A DNA stretch of 64,000 nucleotides. It comes from Jiangella muralis. GTDB taxonomy: Bacteria; Actinomycetota; Actinomycetes; Jiangellales; Jiangellaceae. Of this stretch, positions 26,252-33,306 are shown in pieces. Position 1 is the first letter of the stretch, and each line of letters begins with the position of its first letter. Made by a program: the position numbers and the translations under genes. The stretch spans positions 579,539 to 643,538 of the forward strand of contig NZ_KQ434751.1 of assembly GCF_001270745.1 (NCBI RefSeq), given 5' to 3'. The notes below the pieces were generated by a model that did no database searches, was not told where the DNA came from, and worked only from the letters and a program-made list of their open reading frames with translations.

Positions 26252-27757
26252 ATGTCCGTTCGGACGTCAGCCGCGGCGAGCATCGCCGATGTCGTACCCG
26301 CCGTGGTGTCCGGACGATCAGCGCCCGACGCCGACTTCCAGCTCACGCCGTCGACGACGATCGTCGCGGCGGGCGCGGCGGAAGCGGCGGGGACGTACCT
26401 CGCGGAGGTGTTGCGCCCGGCGACCGGCTACCCGCTGCCGGTCGTGCCCCGCGAGTCGCCGGACGGAGGGATCGTGCTGGTGCTCGGTGGCGCCGACCCG
26501 CGGGTCGGCGCCGCCGGCTACCAGCTCGTGGTCGACCGGCGACGGGTCGTGTTGCGGGCGGCCACCGCGGCCGGGTTGTTCGCGGGTGTGCAGACGCTGC
26601 GTCAGCTGTTGCCGGCCACCGTGGAGTCCCGGCAGCAGCAACCGGGACCGTGGACCGTGTGCGGCGGCGAGATCCTCGACTACCCGAGGTTCGCCCACCG
26701 CGGCGCGATGCTCGACGTCGCCCGGCACTTCTTCACCGTCGAGGAGGTGAAGCGGCACATCGACCTGATCGCCCAGTACAAGATCAACGTGCTGCACCTG
26801 CACCTGACCGACGACCAGGGCTGGCGGCTCGAGATCACCAGCTGGCCGCGGCTGGCGACCCACGGCGGCGGCACGCAGGTCGGTGGTGGACCGGGCGGCT
26901 ACTACACCCAGCGGGAGTACCAGGACCTCGTCGCCTACGCCGCCGCCCGGCACGTCACGATCATCCCGGAGATCGACATTCCGGGCCACAGCAACGCCGC
27001 GCTGTCCGCCTACGCCGAGCTGACCTGCGACGGCGAGGCGCCGCCGCCGTTCACCACGTCCGGCACCGCGGTCGGGTTCAGCTCACTGTGCGTCGACAAC
27101 GACAGCACCTACCGCTTCGTCGACGACGTGCTGGAGGAGTTGTCCGCGCTGACCCCGGGAGGCCGGGTCCACATCGGCGCCGACGAGGCGGACGTCACCC
27201 CGCCCGAGGGCTACCGGAAGTTCGTCCACCGTGCGCTGGCCATCGCGGCGGGCCACGGCCTCGAGGTCACCGGCTGGCACGAGGTGCTGCGCGCCGACCC
27301 GCCGCCGGCCACGGTGGTCCAGTACTGGGGCACCAGCGGTGTCGACAACCTCGTCGCCGCCGCCACCGCCCGCGGCACGGAGATCGTGCTCTCCCCCGCC
27401 AGCCGGGCGTACCTGGACATGAAGTACCACCGCGGCATCCCGATCGGCTTCAAGTGGGCGGGGTTCATCGACGTCGACGAGGCGTACAACTGGGACCCGG
27501 GCAGCTTCCTGCGCGACGTACCGGAATCCGCCGTGCTCGGCGTCGAAGCTCCGCTGTGGTCGGAGACCCTGACCAGCCGCGACGATCTGGACTTCATGTC
27601 CTTCCCCCGGCTCCCGGCCATCGCCGAGCTGGGCTGGTCGCCACGGTCCACCCACGACCGTCAGGACTTCGCCCGCCGGCTCGCCCGCCACGGCGCTCGA
27701 TGGACGGCACAAGGGGTGGCCTTCTATCCCTCGACCCAGATCCCCTGGCCGGCCTAA
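26252..27757 (+). CDS. GH20 beta-N-acetylhexosaminidase, probably cytoplasmic
   Basis: A 501-residue GH20 enzyme with the N-terminal GH20b domain (about 25-130) and catalytic barrel (about 140-500): LDVARHFFTVEEVKRHID, HLHLTDDQGWR, PEIDIPGHS and the catalytic Asp311-Glu312 pair. The usual HxGGDE motif reads HIGADE here, a Gly-to-Ala change beside the catalytic residues. No signal peptide is seen, so it probably finishes oligosaccharides imported after the secreted GH84-like enzyme acts. Start ATG 26252 follows GAGGAGACGC. The stop codon abuts a regulatory site for the next gene. Confidence 0.9.
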   Translation: MSVRTSAAASIADVVPAVVSGRSAPDADFQLTPSTTIVAAGAAEAAGTYLAEVLRPATGYPLPVVPRESPDGGIVLVLGGADPRVGAAGYQLVVDRRRVVLRAATAAGLFAGVQTLRQLLPATVESRQQQPGPWTVCGGEILDYPRFAHRGAMLDVARHFFTVEEVKRHIDLIAQYKINVLHLHLTDDQGWRLEITSWPRLATHGGGTQVGGGPGGYYTQREYQDLVAYAAARHVTIIPEIDIPGHSNAALSAYAELTCDGEAPPPFTTSGTAVGFSSLCVDNDSTYRFVDDVLEELSALTPGGRVHIGADEADVTPPEGYRKFVHRALAIAAGHGLEVTGWHEVLRADPPPATVVQYWGTSGVDNLVAAATARGTEIVLSPASRAYLDMKYHRGIPIGFKWAGFIDVDEAYNWDPGSFLRDVPESAVLGVEAPLWSETLTSRDDLDFMSFPRLPAIAELGWSPRSTHDRQDFARRLARHGARWTAQGVAFYPSTQIPWPA

Positions 27758-27771
27758 CTGGTATTGCCAGT
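27757..27771. promoter_or_regulatory. GntR-type operator copy A, before flavin oxidase
   Basis: ACTGG-TATTG-CCAGT has perfect 5-bp arms and begins on the last base of the GH20 stop codon, 28 bp before the flavin-oxidase start. It matches copies at 33248, 36130 and 45026. The shape (TGGT-N3-ACCA core) is typical of FadR/FCD-type GntR regulators. Confidence 0.65.
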
Positions 27772-27799
27772 AAGGCCACGGCCTGCGAGACTTCGTCAC

Positions 27800-29119
27800 A
27801 TGGAGAGCCGGCTGGTGGCCCGCGGCGATGCGGGCTTCGAGAACCTCGTGCGCGACCTGGTGTGGAACGGGCGCAAGCCCACGGTGGTGCCGAAGATCAT
27901 CGCCCGGCCGGCCGACGTGGCCGGCGTGGTCGAGGCGCTGGCCGTCGCCCGGCGCGACCAGCTGCCCGTCGGGGTGCGCTCCGGTGGGCACAACTGGCTC
28001 GGAGTCTGTCTACGGCAGGACGGCATGGTGATCGACCTGTCCGCCCTCCGGCAGGTCGAGATCGCCCCCGACCTGTCGACCGCCAGGCTCGGCCCCGGTG
28101 TCACCAACGACGTCCTGCATACGGCGGTCGAGGAGGCCGGCCGCGCGTTCCCCGTCGGCCACTGCCCGAGCGTCGGCGTCGGCGGCTACCTGCTCTCGGG
28201 CGGGTTCGGGTGGAACAGCGGCGAGTGGGGCATGGCCGGCGAACGCGTGCGGCGGGTCGAGGTCGTGACCGCGGCCGGGGAGGTTCTCGTCGTCGACGAG
28301 GACCACCATCCGGACCTGCTGTGGGCGGCCTGTGGGGCGGGCATGCTGTTCCCGGCGGTCGCCACCTCGTTCGAGGTCGAGCTGGCCACCCGGCCGCGGC
28401 ACATCGAGTGGGCGACGCTGGTCTTCGGCCGCGACCAGACCCGCGCGGTGGCGGACTGGTTCTCGACGCGGCAGCGGCAGGCGCCGGCGAACGTCGAAGC
28501 GGCGTTGCGGGTCCACCGGGACGGACGCGACGGGGCGACGCGGCTCGAGGTGACGGCGGTGTCGTTCGCCGGGGACCGGGACCAGGCGAACCACGACCTG
28601 AGGCCGTGGACGGAGCCGGTCGGCCAGGTGTCGCCCCTCTCCGTCACGAGGACGGCGGGCGGCGTGCGCGACCTGTTCGCCGTCGAGGACGCGCTGCATC
28701 CCGTCGGCGCCCGCTACGCGACGGACAACGTCCAGTGCGACGAGCCGCTGCCGTCGCTGCTCGACCAGCTGGTCGTGGCGATGGACCGCGCCCCCAGCCA
28801 CCTGTCGTTCATCGGCACCGGCGTGAATCCGGCCGGCTCGTCCACCGCCGAGGGCGCCTTCTCGGTGGCGATGTCCACGTTCGCCTACCCGGTCGCCATC
28901 TGGGAGAGCGCGGCCGGCGACGGGGCGAACGACGGATGGCTGCGGGAGACGATGCGACGCGTCCCGTCGGCGCGCACCAGCTACATCGCCGAGACCACGC
29001 CCGAACTGCACCCGGGCGGCGTCCGGGACTGCTTCTCGGCCGAGTCGTGGGAACGGCTGACGAGAGTCCGCCGGCAGTACGACCCGGCCGGGCTGCTGAA
29101 CGTCGCCTACGTCGAGTAG
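27800..29119 (+). CDS. BBE-type FAD-linked oxidase, probable bicovalent flavin
   Basis: A 439-residue berberine-bridge-enzyme-like oxidase. The FAD-binding PCMH domain fills the first half; His64 in RSGGHNWLG and Cys122 in GHCPSVGVGGYLLSGGFGW are the two residues that bind FAD covalently in bicovalent family members. The C-terminal RQYDPAGLLNVAYV is the usual BBE ending. Such enzymes oxidise alcohols, sugars or amines with O2. No signal peptide is seen. ATG 27800 is chosen because homology starts at MESRLVARG; the ribosome site is weak. The promoter carries operator copy A, tying it to the nucleoside regulon. Confidence 0.88.
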   Translation: MESRLVARGDAGFENLVRDLVWNGRKPTVVPKIIARPADVAGVVEALAVARRDQLPVGVRSGGHNWLGVCLRQDGMVIDLSALRQVEIAPDLSTARLGPGVTNDVLHTAVEEAGRAFPVGHCPSVGVGGYLLSGGFGWNSGEWGMAGERVRRVEVVTAAGEVLVVDEDHHPDLLWAACGAGMLFPAVATSFEVELATRPRHIEWATLVFGRDQTRAVADWFSTRQRQAPANVEAALRVHRDGRDGATRLEVTAVSFAGDRDQANHDLRPWTEPVGQVSPLSVTRTAGGVRDLFAVEDALHPVGARYATDNVQCDEPLPSLLDQLVVAMDRAPSHLSFIGTGVNPAGSSTAEGAFSVAMSTFAYPVAIWESAAGDGANDGWLRETMRRVPSARTSYIAETTPELHPGGVRDCFSAESWERLTRVRRQYDPAGLLNVAYVE

Positions 29120-30435
29120 GTCTGCATCGTGCGCCCGTGGCCCCGTTGCCGCAGCCGCTCGGCCCGCCCGCCCACCTCCCGCATGATCTCGGTCTCGTCG
29201 AGCGTGAGCAGGCGGCGCCGGCGCATCAGCACGCGCCCGTCGACGATGGTGGTGTCGACGTCGCCGGCGCGCGCGGCGTACACCAGGGCGGCGGAGACGT
29301 CGTGCACCGGCTGGACGTGGGTGCGGTCGAGCCGCAGCAGAATCACGTCGGCCAGGTAGCCGGGGAGCAGCCGGCCCAGTTCGTGCCCCTGGCCGAGGGC
29401 CTGCGCGCCCGCGCTCGTGGCCATCGCCAGCGCACTGTGCAGGGGCAGCGCACGGGCATCGTGCAGCTCGTGCTTCTGCAGCATGGCCGCCAGCCGCAGC
29501 TGTTCCAGGATGTCCAGCGTGTTGTTGCTGGCCGCCCCGTCGCTGCCCAGCCCCACCGGCACGCCCGCGGCGCGCATCGCCGTGACCGGGGCGATCCCCG
29601 AGGCCAGCTTCAGGAAGGTCTTCGGGCAGTGCGCCACGCCCGCGCCGCTCGCGGCCAGGAGCGCGATGTCGTCGGGGGTGGCGTGAGTGGCATGCGCGCA
29701 AAGCAACCGGCCGTCGGTCAGGCCGAGCCGCTGGAGCAGGCCGATGGGCGTGACGCCGTGAGCGGCCAGGCTCGCGTCCACCTGTGCCGCCGACTCCGAG
29801 ACGTGGATGTGGCAGCCCAGGCCGAGCCGGTTCGCCTCGCGCGCGACCTCGCGCAGGAAGTCGGGCGGGCAGGTATACGGTGCGTGCGGACCGAGCCAGG
29901 CCTGAATGCGTCCGCCCGCCGCCCGGTGCCACCGTCCGGCGAAGGCTTCGGCGGCCGCCAGTTCGGCACGTGGATCGGCGCCGAACATGGTGGGCGCGAG
30001 GTGAGCGCGGATGCCGCCGGCCTCGGCCGCCTCGGCGATCACGTCCATCTCGATGTAGTGGTCGGCGACGGTGGTGACGCCGCCCGCGATCATCTCGGCG
30101 ATGCCCAGGCGCGCACCCCAGGCGACGTCGTCGGGCGTGAGGTTCGTTTCCATCGACCAGACGTAGTCGTTGAACCACTCGTCGATCGGCACGTCCTCGG
30201 CGGACCCGCGGAACAGGGTCATCGCCGTGTGCGCGTGGGCGTTGATCAGCCCCGGCAGCGCGGCCATGCCGGTGCCGTCGATGATCTCGTCCGCCTCGTC
30301 CGACTGGACCCGGCCCGCGGGCTGGATGGCGGCGATGCGACCGCCCGTGATGGCGATGTCGTGCTCCGGCAGCACGCGCGTCGCGTCGTCGCCCGGATCG
30401 ACCGCCGTGACGTTGCGGATGAGCAGGGTGTACAT
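29107..30435 (-). CDS. MTA/SAH deaminase-like amidohydrolase
   Basis: A 442-residue amidohydrolase of the 5-methylthioadenosine/S-adenosylhomocysteine deaminase group, which also contains guanine, 8-oxoguanine and s-triazine deaminases. Metal and catalytic landmarks: His67/His69 in NAHAHTAMTLFRG, GPHAPYTC, HIHVSES, CAHATHATPDD and GLGSDGAASNNTLD. It likely deaminates an aminopurine base or nucleoside in the cytoplasm, fitting the adenosine deaminase, nucleoside hydrolase and nucleoside-type importer nearby. It follows the CehA/McbA-like gene by 8 bp. Its end overlaps the convergent oxidase by 13 bp. Confidence 0.87.
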   Translation of the reverse strand: MYTLLIRNVTAVDPGDDATRVLPEHDIAITGGRIAAIQPAGRVQSDEADEIIDGTGMAALPGLINAHAHTAMTLFRGSAEDVPIDEWFNDYVWSMETNLTPDDVAWGARLGIAEMIAGGVTTVADHYIEMDVIAEAAEAGGIRAHLAPTMFGADPRAELAAAEAFAGRWHRAAGGRIQAWLGPHAPYTCPPDFLREVAREANRLGLGCHIHVSESAAQVDASLAAHGVTPIGLLQRLGLTDGRLLCAHATHATPDDIALLAASGAGVAHCPKTFLKLASGIAPVTAMRAAGVPVGLGSDGAASNNTLDILEQLRLAAMLQKHELHDARALPLHSALAMATSAGAQALGQGHELGRLLPGYLADVILLRLDRTHVQPVHDVSAALVYAARAGDVDTTIVDGRVLMRRRRLLTLDETEIMREVGGRAERLRQRGHGRTMQTYST

Positions 30436-30443
30436 GGGCGGCC

Positions 30444-32963
30444 TCAGCTCTCTGCCAGGCGCAGCCGGGCCTGGACGGCGGCCCGCGCCTGATCGAACGG
30501 CTTCACCAGGAACGCGCGGTGATCGCCACCATGGTGGTGCATGGCCGCCTCGGCCGCGGCCGCGGCCGCACGGTGTTCGACGTAGGACCGGCCGCGTTCG
30601 ATCAACGTCAGGATGTCCTCCAGGGCCCGGCGGTCCGTGACGGTGCGTTCTCCGCAGGCGACGTACACCGGCGACGTGTGCGCCATGATCGACCGCCGCC
30701 ACACGTCTCGATGCAGCGTGAGGTGCTCCGGCCCGCTTCCGCCGACCCGCACGGCCAGCCACCCCGGCCGGTCGCAGCGCACGTTCTCGTCGAGCGACAG
30801 GTCGTGCACCCCGGCGTCGTTCTCCGAGGACGCGATGACCCGCCCGTTGTGCACCAGTTCCAGCCGGCACATGGGGAAGATGCCTCGCGCCGTGGCCCGG
30901 ACGGACACCGTCCCGCCCTTCTCCGGGAGGCCGACGGTGTCGCCGATGCCCCGACCGTCGACGGACAGGCTCAGCAGCGGCCCGCTGCTCATGTAGCTGC
31001 GGCCGGCTCGCAGAGCCCGGTGCCAGGCGTCGTAGCCGAAGTCGTCGTCGTTCCCGAGGCGCACGTAGGTGCGCGACATCCCGATCGGGACCTCGTTCGT
31101 CATCTTGTCCGTGCCGCCGTTGACCGGCAGGCGGTAACCGGCATTGAGATAGCGGTAATAGTGCAGGAACATGAGCTCGGACCACAGGCCCAGCGACTCC
31201 ACCGAGTCGACCCGATCGGTGGCGATCATCGCCGCCTGCTCCCCCAGCGGCAGCGGGAAGTGGGGAACGACGACGGTGCCGCCCTGGGCATGACAGCGGT
31301 CGGCCCAGTCCGACAACGTCGTGTCGAGCCCGCCACCGAGCTCGGCCTCCTCGGGGCCGTCGGTGGACCACGGCAGCACCGGCTCGGTCAGGCCCAGCAG
31401 GCTCAGGTGTCCGAGGAAGTGCTGACGGTTCTCCTGCGACGTGTAGAGGACGGTCTGCCCGTCGTCGCTCGTCACCGGGCGGCCGATGAAGTCCTCGGTG
31501 TTGGTGAACAGGTTGCCCCACTGGGACTGCAGCAGGTGCACCACCGAGACGCCCTCGGCGGCGGCCTCCTTCAGCCCGCCGAAGCTGGACACGAAGTGGA
31601 CGTGCGTGTCGCCGCTGTACCAGCGGTCCTTGCCGAGGTCGTGGACGCGCTCGACCCGCAGGGTCAGCTCCCGGGTGTCGTCGCCGACCCGGACGAGCCG
31701 GTCCACGGGCTCGTACTCGAAGCCCTTCGCCACCCGCACGCGCACGTCGCCCCGCGGCAGCCAGCCTTCGCACCGGCCGTCGGTGTAGGCGTAGGTGGTG
31801 CGGCCCAGGCGCACGTCGGCGCCGACGTCGAGGTGCCAGCTCGATCGATCGCCGTTCACGTGGTGGTGATGGCCGTGCGGCTGATACGGGACGCCGTCGG
31901 GCGAGGTGAAGTTCACCCGGCAGGCGACCGGCTCTCCGGTGGCATCGTCCACGATCGTGGTGCGGACCCAGTTGCGGCCCAGCTCGGTCACCCGCAGCGA
32001 GCCCGGCCGTCCGGACGCGCGCCCGGCCAGCTCCGCCCAGCGGGCCTGCTCGATCGTCTCGCCGTTCGCCTCCAGCCGCAGCGTGCCCGACCCGGTCGAG
32101 GACACCCGCGCGTAGACGGCGGTCACCTCGGCGTCCGGGGCATCGCCCCAGGCGGCGAGCGGGTCGCCGGCGGCCGGCTGGCGCAGCAGCGGGGTCGTGT
32201 ACGTGACGGTGCCGCGGTCCACCGTGATCTCCAGATCCGAGCCGTCGCCGGTGTAGCCGGGTGGCACCTCGGCCGTCACCGCCCGGGCCGGCTCCGGCAG
32301 CAGCGGATGCTCGTCGACGAACCCGAGACAGATCCCGCCGACCTCGACGACCGCCTCGGCCGGTTCGAGGTCGATGCGGACGACGTCGTGCTCGGGCCGA
32401 GGGTTGGTCCACGACCACAGGAACCAGCGCGGCCGCGTCTCGACGCCCTGCAGCCGGAAGCTCGGTCCGCCCGGCCGATCCGACCAGCGGCCGCCCGCCA
32501 CCACCCCGGTCAGCTGGGCGCCGGCGTCGGCGAAGTGGCCGACGTCGCGATCGGGCCGGCCGTCCTGCTCGTCGGGCACCGCCAGGCTCGGCTGCATCCC
32601 CCACCCCAGCGACGGGAGGTCGGTCTCGAAGCCGTCCCTGATCGGCACCCGCACCGACTCGCCGTCGGAGAAGCCGAAGCGGTAGACGGCGCTGACCCGG
32701 TTCAGTGCGGTGAAGCCGGGGCTCGCGTCGCCACGGGTCCGGTGCGCGAACGTGACGGTCCTGACCCTGGCCGCCGTCTCCAGCGCGACGGTCCGCGTCT
32801 CCCCCGGCTCCAGGCGTACGACGCGCGGGCGGCCGCCGTCCTCCGGGGCCCGGAACGGCAACCCACGGGCCAGGACCTCGCCCCGCCAGGCGGCGGCGTA
32901 CGGCAGCTCGACGTCGTCATCGGCGTTGGCCTGCGACGTGAGGTCGACTGGCTGGTAGTCCAT
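30444..32963 (-). CDS. CehA/McbA-family metallohydrolase-like protein
   Basis: An 839-residue protein with no signal peptide. Residues about 1-430 are beta-rich accessory domains with a His-rich loop (HGHHHHVNGD near 363-372). The metal site starts at His454/His456 in SGDTHVHF, with later candidates in VVPHFPLP and the PHP-like segment around RLPVNGGTDKMT. CehA and McbA hydrolyse the carbamate carbaryl, but most relatives are uncharacterised, and this one is far larger. It is in an operon with the MTA/SAH-deaminase-like gene. A hydrolytic role is likely; carbamate use should not be assumed. Confidence 0.75.
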   Translation of the reverse strand: MDYQPVDLTSQANADDDVELPYAAAWRGEVLARGLPFRAPEDGGRPRVVRLEPGETRTVALETAARVRTVTFAHRTRGDASPGFTALNRVSAVYRFGFSDGESVRVPIRDGFETDLPSLGWGMQPSLAVPDEQDGRPDRDVGHFADAGAQLTGVVAGGRWSDRPGGPSFRLQGVETRPRWFLWSWTNPRPEHDVVRIDLEPAEAVVEVGGICLGFVDEHPLLPEPARAVTAEVPPGYTGDGSDLEITVDRGTVTYTTPLLRQPAAGDPLAAWGDAPDAEVTAVYARVSSTGSGTLRLEANGETIEQARWAELAGRASGRPGSLRVTELGRNWVRTTIVDDATGEPVACRVNFTSPDGVPYQPHGHHHHVNGDRSSWHLDVGADVRLGRTTYAYTDGRCEGWLPRGDVRVRVAKGFEYEPVDRLVRVGDDTRELTLRVERVHDLGKDRWYSGDTHVHFVSSFGGLKEAAAEGVSVVHLLQSQWGNLFTNTEDFIGRPVTSDDGQTVLYTSQENRQHFLGHLSLLGLTEPVLPWSTDGPEEAELGGGLDTTLSDWADRCHAQGGTVVVPHFPLPLGEQAAMIATDRVDSVESLGLWSELMFLHYYRYLNAGYRLPVNGGTDKMTNEVPIGMSRTYVRLGNDDDFGYDAWHRALRAGRSYMSSGPLLSLSVDGRGIGDTVGLPEKGGTVSVRATARGIFPMCRLELVHNGRVIASSENDAGVHDLSLDENVRCDRPGWLAVRVGGSGPEHLTLHRDVWRRSIMAHTSPVYVACGERTVTDRRALEDILTLIERGRSYVEHRAAAAAAEAAMHHHGGDHRAFLVKPFDQARAAVQARLRLAES

Positions 32964-33027
32964 CCGATCACCGTTCTCGAGTCACTTCAGGTGTGAAGAC
33001 CTCGCCCCGCGCCCGGGTCGCCGGAAC

Positions 33028-33110
33028 GATCAGGTGACGTTCCGCCGTCGCACGTGCCGTCTTGGTCACCTGATCGCCCTCCGTCCGCATCGTGGCGCCG
33101 ATCAGGTGAC
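33028..33110. repeat. three copies of GATCAGGTGAC in intergenic DNA
   Basis: GATCAGGTGAC occurs at 33028-33038, inverted at 33065-33075 and direct again at 33100-33110; copies one and three share 13 bp (CGATCAGGTGACG). The first lies inside GGAACG-N9-CGTTCC. Spacing is about 35 bp. The 343-bp gap 32964-33306 has no convincing gene; a short reverse frame here reads as low-complexity sequence. Confidence 0.55.
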
Positions 33111-33154
33111 GCAGCGGCGATCGGCCGGCGAGCGCAACGGGCGACAGGGCCCAC

Positions 33155-33210
33155 GGTTGATCATCAACCATGTGGGCTGCTATCACGACACAGAAGGTTG
33201 ATGATCATGG
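33155..33210. repeat. GGTTGATSATC palindromic motif pair
   Basis: GGTTGAT-C-ATCAACC at 33155-33169 is a perfect 7-bp-arm inverted repeat flanked by CCCAC and GTGGG, so it can form a larger stem. A related GGTTGATGATCATGG follows at 33196-33210. They look like an interspersed palindromic repeat or hairpin, between two divergent genes. Confidence 0.45.
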
Positions 33211-33247
33211 AACCGGCGCCACCTTCCGGCGAGCTCGACGTACGCCA

Positions 33248-33262
33248 ATTGGTATTACCGGT
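33248..33262. promoter_or_regulatory. GntR-type operator copy B, before dimethylformamidase-like gene
   Basis: ATTGG-TATTA-CCGGT differs from the consensus by a symmetrical pair (TTGG/CCGG) and keeps the TATTA centre. It lies 44 bp upstream of the next start codon. Confidence 0.6.
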
Positions 33263-33306
33263 ATAGCCTATCGTTCCGAGGATGGCACGCCAAGACGACG
33301 ATCGGA

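Noticed and set aside
30519-32996. 825-codon forward frame opposite the CehA/McbA-like gene
   Set aside because: No recognisable domain and antisense to a gene with a metal-binding motif.
32968-33186. Short reverse gene in the 343-bp gap
   Set aside because: The peptide follows directly from the GATCAGGTGAC repeats and has no ribosome site or homology; better explained as repeat DNA.
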